From Tubulanus polymorphus (Eukaryota > Nemertea > Palaeonemertea > Tubulaniformes > Tubulanidae), in NCBI RefSeq assembly GCF_964204645.1, contig NC_134029.1, positions 24,322,450 through 24,386,449 on the forward strand: 64,000 nt of DNA, read 5' to 3'. Of the stretch, positions 48,901-60,222 are shown one piece after another. The notes under the pieces are model-generated. The model did no database searches and had not been told where the DNA came from. It worked only from the letters and a program-made list of their open reading frames with translations. Within the stretch, counting starts at the first letter, position 1. Every line of letters starts with the position of its first letter. The position numbers and the translations under genes were made by a program.

Positions 48901-50006
48901 CCTAACGAACTGATATTAGTTCCAATGACAGAACGGGTCGAGGTCTTGCACGCGTGCGCGTCGAGATGAGGCTCTAGCGCCTGAAAACAATCAATTATGA
49001 TTGATCGTTGATGACGAGGTGAAGAATTGACCAAAAATATTTCATGGTTACTGATATAATCTATACTGATATAGGTCATTGCATTTCACAAATCGATCCT
49101 GTTTGGAGGAAATAGAAAATATTCATAGATTTTGATATTCAATTTCTCTGCTGACAGCTTTTAGAATGTGCAAGTTCGAATATGTGAAGCGGAATTTGCG
49201 CAAAGTGCAGTTCTTTCAATGTACCGTTTTTGTACTGAATTATAAAGTATGTAAAAAGTATATGAACGAAATAAGCCACGGGGGAAAGACGATTTAAGCC
49301 CTACGTCATCGACGAACTTTTCATCTATGTCTTCACAAGTCTTTTCAAAGAACTAGACTTAAAACTGGGTCTTGTATCTTTTTCTTTGATTATTTTTTCT
49401 CTGAGGGTTCGCAAAAAGAAGCTTGACAAATATCTATTTTTGACGGACGGCGCCATGTCTGTTGATTTCCGATATATTTTTCTCTGCCTCCCTCTTATTC
49501 GATTTGTATTTTACTGACTCATGAACTCTCCGCTATTTTCCGAATTGGTTTTTTTTCCTCCGTGGCGCGGTGGTTATTCGTGCATAATAGCGACGACGAT
49601 GATAGACGCTAAGGATGAAAAGCTTCTGATTAGAGAAACTTTCACAATATTCTTATCACCGATTATTGCGATATAGACTTGATTCACCGCAATCAACCTC
49701 GTCTTATTGTGGGATATTTATTATTTGACGTCGTGAAAACCGTTACAATAATGTTTATATTTACATCGATACAGCGTTAATTGAGGAGTTTGAGGAGTTC
49801 TGTGTGAGTCGATGCGCACTACGTCATCGATATCGGCGTTTCAAAATAACAATAACAATCACTTACCACGTCAAATATTTGAGTTAATGTAATTCCTAGT
49901 CGAACTTCAACCGGATCTGAAGCATTATAAACTGGTCGGACGGCCTTTTCATATCCTAACATTAATTTCGCCAGTAACCTCTGTTCATCTGACTGCCTTT
50001 TTCGTC
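39390..50006 (-). CDS. Gene A: nicotinic acetylcholine receptor alpha-type subunit (exons 2-6; exon 1 not found)
   Basis: Five exons join in phase into about 473 residues without the signal peptide: 50006-49867, 47588-47544, 46751-46642, 46287-45752, 39979-39390. Counting from the split Gly at the start of exon 2, I see the loop D Trp59, loop [10 protein letters not shown] (90-98), a Cys-loop with 13 residues between C132 and C146, loop B Trp153, loop C vicinal C196-C197 (the hallmark of alpha subunits), M1 about 216-238, M2 about 245-264, M3 about 275-298, a loop and M4 about 434-460. M2 has Glu at -1', Leu at 9' and Glu at 20', without the extra residue of anion channels, so a cation-selective channel gated by acetylcholine or a similar ligand is inferred. 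The second loop C Tyr is Phe201, and C86 is an additional extracellular Cys. The family is certain; the class within the alpha subunits is not assigned. The signal-peptide exon should end in phase 1 with G; no convincing candidate was found to position 64000. Confidence 0.95.
43077..43148. repeat. 14-bp tandem repeat, about 5 copies
   Basis: Unit cgatcctcgatagt repeated in gene A intron 5; the sequence is locally palindromic (tcgat/atcga). Confidence 0.92.
43741..44383. repeat. Large (GGGAGA)n/(GGGGGA)n tract in gene A intron 5
   Basis: About 640 bp of uninterrupted purine on the plus strand: roughly 54 gggaga units, a core at about 44068-44200 of ggggga units, then gggaga units again with a few gggg insertions. 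The nascent gene A RNA (minus-strand gene) would carry the UCUCCC/UCCCCC complement. The length makes the assembled copy number uncertain. Confidence 0.97.
45000..45400 (-). mobile_element. Possible degenerate transposon fragment
   Basis: Contains spaced ttgccttttt and gtgcccttttgg motifs on the plus strand and two overlapping minus-strand frames of about 100 codons (including [12 protein letters not shown]) with no in-frame partner. The repeated gtgcccttttt style recalls dispersed repeats of aquatic invertebrates, but I cannot name a family. Confidence 0.25.
45752..46287 (-). CDS. Gene A exon 5: Cys-loop, loops B and C, M1 and M2 of nAChR
   Basis: 536 bp; acceptor tatttag at 46288, donor gtaagt at 45751; phase 2 in, phase 1 out. 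It starts [15 protein letters not shown] and contains the loop E region, the Cys-loop ([15 protein letters not shown]), loop B (GSWAYDG), loop C ([11 protein letters not shown]), M1 with the conserved PCVL, the SGEK motif and M2 with [13 protein letters not shown], ending at PLIG. Several positions where other nAChR genes carry introns are uninterrupted here. An N-glycosylation site is visible in VTNRTHN. The last codon is split G|GT and joins exon 6 to read PLIGVYLTVV. Confidence 0.96.
46288..46641 (-). other. Gene A intron 4 (354 bp)
   Basis: Short phase-2 intron with GTAAGG donor and TTTAG acceptor; no repeats or other signals noticed. Confidence 0.85.
46642..46751 (-). CDS. Gene A exon 4: 110-bp exon, loop A of nAChR
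   Basis: 110 bp, the family-typical size. Acceptor tttcag, donor gtaagg; phase 0 in, phase 2 out (AG|T makes Ser). It begins [16 protein letters not shown] and ends in [11 protein letters not shown], which holds the loop A Trp, Asp and Tyr. A Cys stands in IRIPC where most relatives have a non-Cys residue, so it may be an unpaired or extra disulfide partner. Confidence 0.95.
46752..47543 (-). other. Gene A intron 3 (792 bp)
   Basis: Phase-0 intron with GTGAGA donor and TTTCAG acceptor. AT-rich, nothing else recognised. Confidence 0.85.
47544..47588 (-). CDS. Gene A exon 3: 45-bp exon, loop D of nAChR
   Basis: A 45-bp microexon, phase 0 at both ends, encoding [15 protein letters not shown]. 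The acceptor is tattacag and the donor gtgaga. The Trp in IWL is the loop D aromatic residue of the agonist site. The size and reading frame match the classic 45-bp third exon of nAChR genes. Confidence 0.95.
47589..49866 (-). other. Gene A intron 2 (2.3 kb)
   Basis: Phase-0 intron with GTAAGT donor and TATTACAG acceptor. It holds one start-codon-plus-donor coincidence at 47711-47756, discussed under rejected items; otherwise nothing recognised. Confidence 0.8.
49867..50006 (-). CDS. Gene A exon 2: N-terminal helix and beta1 of nAChR ligand-binding domain
   Basis: 140 bp, the length I recall for exon 2 of vertebrate alpha-7-type genes. The acceptor reads tttttgcag and the donor gtaagt. It enters in phase 1 (two bases GA, needing G from exon 1 to give Gly) and leaves in phase 0. 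It encodes [20 protein letters not shown] followed by an N-glycosylation site in YNASDP and ending in LTQIFDV. This matches the conserved start of the extracellular domain (helix, then RPV and the first beta strand). It is homologous to the exon at 1265-1605 of gene B. Confidence 0.93.
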
Positions 50007-50139
50007 CTGCAAAAAAGAGAGTTTTTGGATGAAGGGACGGTCAATCGTTCACCAAAATGGAATCGTCTATAGTCTCAAAATAGAAAATTATCTAAAAAAC
50101 CCCAAAAAAGTCTCTCGCGGCCATAAGTCTGGTGGGTAA

Positions 50140-50225
50140 CCCTTGATTCGAACCCGGGACCTCTCATTGCCAGCCAAACGCCCTGACCATGTGTTGTACG
50201 TTTGTCTGATCAGCTATGGTGCTGA
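50140..50225 (-). mobile_element. tRNA-derived SINE fragment
   Basis: On the minus strand, gatcagacaaacg precedes a gtttggctggc stretch and a perfect B box ggttcgaatc (50154-50145), then aagggttaccca. The order matches the two other SINE copies; the A box is degraded. Confidence 0.6.
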
Positions 50226-51955
50226 TTACAAGAGTTTTAAAAGATAAATTCTAACTTTCACAGTTTAACGACTGAAAGAGAGAAAAATAATGTTTTATGG
50301 AGTTCCAAAATTGGAAAACGTTTTTAACGTACCCAGAAACCAGGAGTAAGATAAACTGTTGTAAGGACTTGATTTACGGGTGATAAAATAGTTACGTAAA
50401 AGTTTTTCCAATGTCTTATCAAACTTTAGGACGAACTTAAATGACGTCAACTTGTGCAAAGATAAAACTGTAACTTCACAGATTTAGAGGCGAATGTCGC
50501 GAGGAATACTAATAATTTCTTTTTTTTTGGTAAGATTTCCTATCATTCACATCGAGTCACTCAGTGTCAGTAGTCGTAACATTTCCCTTTGCCGGTCTGG
50601 TGAAGCTTTTATTTGAACGTAAATCAAGCAAATTGTCGCTGTTTACCGAAACAAGTCGAATTCGCGTGGCTTTATTGGTGCGGTTTAATATATCTTGGCG
50701 ATAAAAGAGAAAAAACCCGGCGCACTGTCGATTTTTCTTCGATATTTCTCCGAATCGATTTAGCAATGGTTCCGCGATAAATTTATAAGCGAATGACTGT
50801 CGTTTATTGATCTCGATAAACACAGTATATTGACCCCTATAACTCGTACGCTAGTCGCGTCACTAATAAACCGCCCGGTGATTGGTCGATTGTGTCTTCA
50901 TCACCGCTGACAATTATTTGACCCCTAGCGGTAGTCCGGCGAACTATCAAACGCCTCAGAACGATTTTCCTTATATATGAGTTGATTGGTCATTGTTTCA
51001 TTTGATGACAAAGCCACCAACAACAGCAGATTATTACAAAAAAACTCTTACGACGTATTCAGTTGATCCAATGATAAATTAACAACACGTGACATAAGTG
51101 ACGGTTTGTTTTTGAAAATTAACGGTGAAAGATGAAATGATATCCGCGTTAGATTCAAAGGTTTTAAAACGATCAATCGGAAAACGACATTTCATAATCA
51201 AGCCTCGTTCACGAGAAATCCGTTATTTTAATCTTGTTTATGAAATAAAAGCGGCCCGTATGTTTCACTCGATGTAGATTACATCGGCTGAAATCAGTAA
51301 ACCGCTAACGGAACGTCGATGATATTACAAGCTCGAGGAAACATTTTGTTTGTGCTTTACGACGTTTGGATTTTGGCTTCCCAGACATTCAGTAAACAGA
51401 GATCCGTAGAGATTCATTTTTCTTCATTTCGAATATCAGCGAGGTCATTTTATTGTTTTCTCCGGAAGGTCAGATTTCTATTCATATGACTGTAATCCTT
51501 ACTCATAAACAATTTTAATCACTGCCGCACAAATTACAGAAAACATACTCAAATATCAACACGGTCTAAATAAAGATATGGAGAATCTTGAAATATATAT
51601 CGAAGGTTGTGAATCGGAATTTTAGTAAGATATTTCCCGCTAATCCGTGATAATCCCCACCAATGTCCCTAATCACATCTAAAACATATTCGTTCGTTAT
51701 ATTTACAAACGGTATAACAACAAGAACCGAACGGTCGATTCGAGCTTTCGTCTCGTCCACTTTTATACTCGGTCGAAGAAAAGAAGTTGACGTGTAATTT
51801 CTAAGTTAATGAGAATCGTGTTTTGATGAAGAAAAACTTAACGAATCGTCGAGGGAAGTTGTACGTTGAGCACTTTGTCAATAATAAGACATCACGGCGC
51901 AGAAAAAAAACAACAATTTGATTTATAACTAGGGAATAACCTGTATACACTGGAG

Positions 51956-52066
51956 TATATAAATAAAGCCGTCCATTCATTCGTGCGATCTCGGAGACTA
52001 GAAATTGAGCTGCTACCGGAATTTGATATTACCCCGATGTATTTTAAATCATGCCGTCAACTGTGT
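51956..52066 (+). promoter_or_regulatory. Promoter-like site with possible first exon on the plus strand
   Basis: A strong TATA box (tatataaata, 51956-51965) is followed about 30 bp later by a pyrimidine-containing start-like region, and at 52051 by atgccgtcaactgtgt leading into a consensus donor gtgagt at 52067. This would encode MPSTV in an initial exon with phase 1. No downstream exon could be identified, so the gene is unproven. Confidence 0.3.
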
Positions 52067-52739
52067 GTGAGTATTTGCGCCCGTATTCTCAGATCGATAC
52101 GATTATAGTATATGACTCGTCTCACGTCTGACTCGTACAAACAAGTCACACTAACCCGGCATCAGCCCATACCTTCTTATGAAAAAAAAAACGAAATTCA
52201 TTCAAATATTTACACGTTGAAAACGACCGAAATATATCTATGATAATCTATGACCCTTTATAGTTATTTCCAAATCATCAAGCAGCCAAATGAGATTAAC
52301 TAAAATCAGTCACAAGTTGATTCATTAGAAGATTGTTTATCAGAACCGAAACCGAAATTTCCAACGTACTTAAGCTAAAATTTCAAAGTTAAATTTATCA
52401 TGCTACGTTCTGTGTTTATTTCGTTTCGTTAGTACGTCGTGAACCCTTTCATAGCTAGCGAGAAATTCTCAATTCCACGCCAACTTTCTAATCATTTTCA
52501 TCTTCATCAAAGAATATCAAATTTCTGTTATTTATTATGAATCGTAAAAACGTCAAATAAATCGTCTGGCGTCAGGTAGAAAAAACAAGAGAAAAACGAA
52601 ACGGCGGTCGATGCTATGATGATAAAACTCATGTTCATATAGATTAGAATTGGTTGCGGAATTCTGAGAGCGCTGACAACAGCTTAAAGGCAATCTGATT
52701 AACAATAAATAAAACAAGAGAAATTCCTGTCTTATTTAC

Positions 52740-52830
52740 TTCTGTCTCTCTCCACTCACCCCTCTCTCCTCCCTCTCTCTTTATTCCTCTCACTCCTCTC
52801 TCTCTCTCTCTATAAGAGATAGAGAGAGAA
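52740..52830. repeat. CT-rich microsatellite with GA inverted arm
   Basis: ctctctctctctctataagag then atagagagagaat can form a hairpin of (CT)n with (GA)n; the preceding 60 bp are CT-rich. Confidence 0.8.
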
Positions 52831-54359
52831 TAGATTCTTGCGTCATACCCGCACAGTCTGCGCCGCGGCCGTTAAAATTCCTGTCGATATTTCTACGAGA
52901 CAAAAATATGACTCGCGCGCGGCGGGATCAGATAAGCGTAAGATATCTTTCAGATCTTTTCATTTCACGTTTATCAATAAGTATAACCCGATCAGCGATG
53001 TGAAATGATACACGTCTATAATACGCGCCGCTTTCAACATCCATCAAAACGAATTCAAACAAATCCGATTTTATCGTCAGTAAAACTTCTCAAATGACTC
53101 CTCATTTACGCGATACAGCTCAAATCGGTGAATTCGACTAAAAATCCTTAAAATTTTCAATTGCCTTGTCAATCTGCCCAATTCTTCTCTTGTCAATGTT
53201 GTTGTCAGTTACTGTCACTGTCTATAACTACGTTCTGATTTTGTTTCGATGAAGGCTATATGAGTTCTAGCCGAAATATGTCAACAATACGTTTTGCATA
53301 TGTAAAAAAAAGATCTAAAATGTTCGTTTTGATTTCTATTGGCACTCAAGATTATTTTCATTACCGGAGTATAAAAACTTTTAAATTGCCCGATACTCAA
53401 CGCAGTATCTTGTTAACTCGATTAGATATCTACAATAGATTATAACAAACTGAGGATGTATCTTTGCTAAGATCTATTTTGAAAATGGCTCATAGATACC
53501 CGTCGAATCATAAACATCCTCTACTGTAATTCTATTAGTCAATTGATTTGACTCGTCTACGAAATTCAGCCGAAATGCTATAACTGAATAACGTGGAGTC
53601 TACTGAATCAAGGTGACATTCAAATTAATTACCGCCGCTGAAATAAACTGTCGGTAAATTGAGTTTTACTCAAACACATTTTGAATATTCTGCTTCAGTT
53701 GAAACCGTTAATCGTATTACGCAATCGTGTTTCCGTCAATAGCTCGATCTATTTCTCAAACGACGCCGATGTTTGTATTTTGTATTTGCCTGTTAAAGCG
53801 TCGCGGGTGTCTGATTAATATATTCTTAATCAGCGCTCTAATTGAGAGCAGTTTTTCTGTACAGTTTCCAAGATGATGCACGGTTGTTGCAGTGTTACAC
53901 GCGTTGATAATTCGTCACGGCGTGATTCATTTTATTGATACGGGGTAAATGACTGCTTTGAGAAATCTGGTACAGCACGTCTGGGACCCGGCGCGCGTAT
54001 TGTTACTTCTCCCTTGTTGGTTGAAATAGCGAGAGACAGGTCGTTAAATTCATGTTTTCAGTTAGTCCCCTGGCTACAAGTGAAACAGTTTGATTCGAAT
54101 TTGTCATTTTTATGTCCAGGTCATTTTCACGCCCTCTATGCTCTTTTTATGGCAGTATGCTCAGCGACATGTGCGGGAGTGAACTCGAGTAGATCGCGAT
54201 TCTCAACACCCGTTTTCTTTTATTACAAAAAGATAATTCGCCACTAGACTGCGCCTTCGCGAAATTGGGGCATCGCCCACACTTACCATAGATCACCTAT
54301 AAACCTAGATAAGACTCAAGTCTCGAAACAGTAAAGTAAAAATGGAGCCCAGCCACAGC

Positions 54360-54590
54360 CCATCTGGTCAGAAACCTAACACAAACCAGCAGATAACCCC
54401 AATCCTAGCTCCACAATAACCCTAACCCTAGATTCGAACCCGGGGTCACAGCGTGCCAGCCGAGCGTGCTAACCACTAGACCACCAAGCTCTAGCGGTTG
54501 AGTGGGTTTGTAAGTTTGTCTGGTCAGTGTGGTGACTAGTGACCAGTCAGGTGTGGTCACTTCATTCACGTACAATCCCGCTATCATTTT
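54360..54590 (-). mobile_element. tRNA-derived SINE, minus-strand copy
   Basis: Reading the minus strand: gtgaccacacctgactggtc, gaccagacaaact, A box tggtctagtgg (54483-54473), B box ggttcgaatc (54441-54432), tagggttagggtt and a tail with gaccagatgggctgtgg. It shares the A box exactly with the copy at 18941. Only one copy of the tgactggtcac leader is present here. Confidence 0.78.
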
Positions 54591-55154
54591 AACATGGCAT
54601 CAGATAAGAGGGGTCTATTTGCAATAACGATAGATGTTGGTTAGAAATCGATAAGATTCCGCTCTGTTACTGGCTAAATAGAGATCCCCCAGTGGTTGAC
54701 CGACCGAATCATATCAGGTACGAACGTTACTTTGAGAAAAACAACAAAACCTTGACATTTTCGCCGCAAAGCAAAATATGTCGATAACAGATCGAATAAA
54801 TTGATAGCATCAGTTCCTAAAGATCACACGAGGTTTAGTTCAAATTACAGCTCATTTCTACCGTGTCCTTGTGGTAACTACAAACGTAACGTTTGTGCAC
54901 CTACAAATACTGACTTCTGAGACAGAAAATATGCGAGTCAGCCCAGAGGGTGAAATAGAACCAACATGCAGGATGCGAGCCCTGCCTGAATAAATCGAAT
55001 CCGGAGTATCAGAGTCATCGTATTGATTTCAAATCTAATATCAGCTCTCCTGATTTTCATTGAAAAACTTAATGAAATTTTGTGTTAGAATTTGACTTTG
55101 AAAATCAGAGTTTAAAATATTGAAGATGAAATGATTTCAACTTTAAATTCGACC

Positions 55155-55255
55155 GTGGAACTGGTAAAATTGTGGAACTGGGTCAACCATGGAACTGGGT
55201 CAATTGTGAAACTGGGTCAAGCGTGGAACTGGGTCAAGTGTGAAACTGGGTTAAC
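55155..55255. repeat. 17-bp tandem repeat, about 5 copies
   Basis: Unit gtggaactgggtcaagt with alternating gtggaac and gtgaaac. Confidence 0.88.
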
Positions 55256-55387
55256 AGTAACTGTGAGCTGGATTAACGCACCCAATGCTTAATGAAGGTG
55301 GAAAGGTTTTAGACGTGTTGTAAATGAGGCTATAATTAATTAGAGTCCAGACATTTCATTTCGTGCACGATATTAAAAATGAACTCA

Positions 55388-55443
55388 GTTCCACCCGGTG
55401 TTACTTAGTTCCACCCGGTGTTACTTAGTTCCACCCAGTGTTA
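55388..55443. repeat. 20-bp tandem repeat, 3 copies
   Basis: Unit agttccacccggtgttactt; the third copy has cccagtg. Confidence 0.9.
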
Positions 55444-55773
55444 GACCGTTTAATGAAGTAATAAACCCAAACAGACCGCGCTATCAACAGATGTCGTGAT
55501 CACGTGAGTATTTGATGGAATAATGATTTGCTGCTGATAATAAATTGATCAGAGCCGCCGGGTGTTTTACCTGAATTTCACCCCCCCCCCCAACCCTTCT
55601 CTCCTTCCATCGTCTCCTGCGCTTTATCGAAACTCTGCTTTCCCATATTAAAAATTTCCAATTACGATAAAAACCGTGCTAATATCTATTGCACACGTCA
55701 CGTGACAATACTATTACGATGATCGGATTATTCCGGTATCCGGTGAGATTCAGTTGTAGATCAGTCTCTCTCG

Positions 55774-56126
55774 ATATAACTATCCTAATATAACTATCCC
55801 AGTAAAACTATCCCAGTAAAACTATCCCGGTAAAACTATTCCAATAAAACTAACTCAATATAGCTTATCCCAATATAACTATCTCAATAGAACTATCCAA
55901 AAGAACTCCTCCAGAAGAACTATCCCAGTAGAATTATTCCAGCAGAACTATCCCAATAGAACTATCCCAATAGAACTATCCCAGTAGAACTATCCCAATA
56001 GAATTATCCCAATAGAACTATCCCAATAGAACTATCCCAATAGAACTATCCCAGTAGAACTATCCCAATAGAATTATCCCAATAGAACTATCCCAATAGA
56101 ACTATCCCAATAGAACTATCCCAGTA
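55774..56126. repeat. 14-bp minisatellite with 70-bp higher-order period, about 25 copies
   Basis: Unit aactatcccaatag. From about 55981 the variants (ccagtag and gaattatccc) recur every 70 bp (ccagtag at 55981 and 56051), i.e. five units amplified together. The left part is diverged (tataactatccc, taaaactatccc). Confidence 0.94.
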
Positions 56127-59100
56127 TTGAAAAATACTAGAGCTAATCCTGTTTCACGTCCCCTAAGAGGAACAACCTGGTGTGCTCCGGGCTCAAGAGA
56201 ATTCATGGGAACCCGCTCGAGTTATAGTCAGATAAAGATGTTCAGTAAGTTTGATGTCTTGTTTAAGTTTCGCTATCGAGTCTGCGGTAACACATAGTTC
56301 GCGGTGTCTGTTTTAAAGTTACCGAACCGTAAAATTACAAGCCTAACAAACACAAGTAAAAAGAGGTTCGCATCTCACGAGGCAATATTCATTACCACTA
56401 CAACGTCTTATGCTCAATTTGTTTTACCACGGACAAACTACAGGTCATACTCATTGTTCCGAGCACCTAGTGACCGATTTGTCTCAGAACTCGTCGGGAA
56501 TTTCTTCAAAAGAAGAAAGAAAACTAAGACAGCGCAATAGACGACGGAGAGGATTGTCCCGAGCACTAATCGACCGATCGTCTTGCGCATGAATCAGAAC
56601 AATGACCTTTTCGTCCGAAATGGAACGACGCGTGGAATCCACTTTAGTTGATGAATTAATCGGACAAATCGACCAATTATCAAAATGTAACACGTTTAAG
56701 CCGCTTGAGAAACTTTCACGCAATCCTTTTATCTCCGTTTAAAGCAAGATCTGTTATTAGATAAACCGAATCAAAATTTGACAGTTTTTACTATTCTCGA
56801 TTATAACGTGTTAAGAACTCGATGAAGGTTTTTACCGAGTTCGTACGAATACTGAATGTTTGCGCGCAGCTAGCTTTGGACGGAACCGTTTCCAAAATGT
56901 AGCTGAAATAATTACGTGCAATAACATGTATTATTTGTCCAGAAAACTACTATATTCATTTTTCACTTTTAAATAATTCATTTTTTAGACAGAAATGTGT
57001 TCTGGTCTACATCGTAAAAGCCACCGAGATATTTATATTCCCATTTGTCATTAAAATTATGGTCGACGCTGCAAGCAAACGATGTGCGGTGTTGACTGGA
57101 ATGAGAACTCAAGTGGTGATCCGCGATAAGGCGAAAAATGATGCCGAATTAAAACTCTCCCTCTCTTTCTCACAAAAAGAGCCGTATTTGATATCAATGT
57201 AACAGTAATGTGGACGCGTGGATCGTGAAATATCGTGACAAAAAAGACTAAAAACCAACGAATGCCATCAATGGTCCGCTAATATTCACCCGGTACCTGT
57301 AGTACAGTGTAAAGAGACAACGTGATGCGGAATGAATGGAACGTCACGATAGTTTATTCAGTGACCACGTCACGTCCTCTCTTACCAGACGGGAAGTGAG
57401 AGCCTTCGAGCTTTAGTTCACGTATCAAAAACTGCATTCAAAGTAATAGAAACATCAAAACACAACCCCAAAGAGTAGTGCGAAATAAAATTGTAATGGC
57501 GTAAATTATCTGCTGCCTGAAACTATTTTCCTCTCTCGTCCATTTCTATAATATATCACTGCACTCGGTGCGCTCCGCGTCTATTTTTGTAGAATAGATT
57601 TATCTTGATATGTTCGTATGAAATTCTGTCATTTGTCTGAACAAATACAATAGCAAGAGATTTAAAGTTATTGGAGTTATTGGCACTGTGTTCTTCGGTC
57701 GAGAATTGTGTCAATAAAACCACGAAAATATCTGATTCTCTTCTGATTGAGTTGAGTAGAGAATTGCGATTGAGACTTTATTAGTTTTTTGATCTGGAGA
57801 AAGAGAAGCGTAGGATTGATTGACTGTGGAATACTTGCTGCACTGGAAACACTTCATTTTGGCCTTTGGAATTTTTTTTCATTGAATACATTACAATAAA
57901 AACTGGCATAAAATCGATGTTCGAAGCTTCGGAATAACGGTTTAGAAGTAAAGGTCATTGACGTTTTTTCTCTGACTCAAGTTGCAGTAAAAGTTCCATA
58001 AAAATTAATTCATTCTGAAGGAATCTGGGGGATCGAAGTTGACCAGGATCACCGTGGCGTTGGATTTTTATATTCGAGATAAGCGCGTATTTTCTTGAAT
58101 AGAAATGGTGCCCACACGAGTAGCTGATTCTGTGAACTAACAGTCTGTCAATCGCTACCTATCGACGAGAAGAATATATTTGATTTGCTGCCGAATTGCG
58201 GCGCAACTCAAACGCTTAAAAAGCAATCACCAGCCGGATTAGTTTATAGAACTGTATACGGTTATAACTAATGAGTCGGAGTCGGGGCGGAGATAAAAAC
58301 GACCTGTGGTTCTGTGACACTGCGTGAATGGTTGAGTCGATTTCCTGTCTTATATACCACATCCTGTGAGTCCTAACCTACAGTACGATTCCACATTTCA
58401 ATTTTCACTAACGCTAACTCAGCAAACTTGGCTCATTGAATTCTGGTCATGCGCAATTCTACTTTGATTAATCTCTAATTTCTCTCGGTCTCGCATGCCC
58501 CGTTCCCTGAGGCTTAGATATTGCTCGACGAGATCCGTAAATTCGACATGCCCGCGCCATTAGGCAAATGAGTCGACATTGTTGAAGACATCCTCAGTAT
58601 ACACAATATAACGAACCACATTGAAAAAAAAGAAGTGGGTAATCCTTCACAGTTTCATCGGGTTAGAATATCTTAACAACTTCACCTCGTCGACAATAAT
58701 GACACATCTAGAAGCATTAAAAAACGATCAGAAGCCAGGCTTGAACGAGGAGATATGAATTATCGTGTAACACCTCGGTGATTATATCTCACACATTCCT
58801 GTTTAACCGTCCTCTATTCCAATTCGATTTGGATTTTGCCGGATTTTATGAGACGTCGAGATGAAGAACTTTACAATCGTTAAAGACTCGTCAAAGTCGT
58901 TCCGCGGATTTAACGGATACTTGAGTCTTACGTATTAAAGTGAAAATCAAGATGGCCCGCAGGCAGCAGTGGTGTCGCTAGTGTACGGTTGACTGGCTCT
59001 AGACACGTCGAGTCTAATTCTAAAACGCTTGTTAAGAATTACTTGTAATGTTATTTTCCTCAAACGTTTTAAGTAAACGGGATGATCACAATCTCATTAA

Positions 59101-60171
59101 ACAATATCAACATTTATCGGTAATCTCTGTAAAATCAAAGTATTTGTCTTGTTTTGCTTTGTTTTATTATTGAAGATGACCGTGATATTCAGTTGGATGG
59201 TGTTCTGCTGCGATGAGTCTGGAGGTTGTCGGTGAGGACTATCCTGGCAATGTGGCCCCTCTAACAGGTAGGGCACACGTACAGTAAGTATAAGGCGCTA
59301 TCTGGACTAGGAAGCCTCTCAAACGGGGAACAAATAGGTAGGCGCTGATTCTGTGCCTTGTTCTAGCGGTTCATTCATGTTTTCCCACTCTCTTCTTTGT
59401 CTCGTATTTCACGAGTTAAACAGTTTATGTAGTAAACACGATGATATATCCCTACGATTTCTAGACAAAGTGACACTTTTCTTTGAAACTATTGCATAAA
59501 GAAGATTGGAATTCAAACTTTCCCACCGGTGTTAGATTAAGTTTTCAGTAAGGATTTATATCCAAGCTACGTGCGGTGTAAAAGTCAGCAGTCAATTCCT
59601 TTTCGCGGTGTATTTCAGAATCTGAAGGTATAAGTTAACAAGTAAAAAACAAGATTCCAAGGAGAGAGGTGTAATTATTTAAAACCCGTTATCAGCAAGA
59701 GAACGTTTGTAATTACAGCGCAGCTTTAAAACATAAAACAAAGGTGTTTTCGGAGAGGGAAGCTGAACAGTATACATCAATACATTTAAAACTGTTGCGC
59801 CGAAGAAAAAATATATAAAAGCCAGACATTCTACACGGGCAAGGTTTAAATTTATTGTTTCTTAATGCTCTTTGTCGAATGGTTTATCCATCGAGAATGT
59901 TATCAGTTTAGAAATCTAGAGGGCGTTCTGTGGTTCTGAAATCTGACATTATCATTGAGTTCGCGAGAAAAGTTGTTCGACTATTAAGATTCCGACGAAA
60001 GTATTTTCGCTTAGTAATTCCGACAACAGCAGAGACGTGACAGATTACTGCTATCAACGATTCAGGATCTAGATATTCCCAGGACCCTCTAACTTATGCA
60101 ACGAAGTTTTTATCAAGTATGTCCATGGTGCAGTCAAATATATATTGGTCATTTATTATTCCGGACTGACC

Positions 60172-60222
60172 ACAGCAGCAGCAGCAGCAGCAGCGGCGGC
60201 AGCAGCAGCAAACAGCAGCAGT
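60172..60222. repeat. (CAG)n microsatellite with one CGG interruption
   Basis: cagcagcag run interrupted by cggcgg and by aaacag; the frames through it are short and unsupported. Confidence 0.9.

Noticed and set aside
51482-51530. Minus-strand MFSVICAAVIKIVY frame followed by GTAAGG as candidate exon 1 of gene A
   Set aside because: The donor would leave phase 2, not the phase 1 that exon 2 requires, and the hydrophobic stretch is very short.
57382-57436. Minus-strand MQFLIRELKLEGS frame with phase-1 GTAAGA donor as candidate exon 1 of gene A
   Set aside because: The phase fits but there is no hydrophobic signal-peptide core.
59207-59300. Plus-strand MSLEVVGEDYPGNVAPL frame followed by GTAGGG
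   Set aside because: Short, stops soon, no partner exon; may be a piece of an old retroelement, but nothing identifies it.
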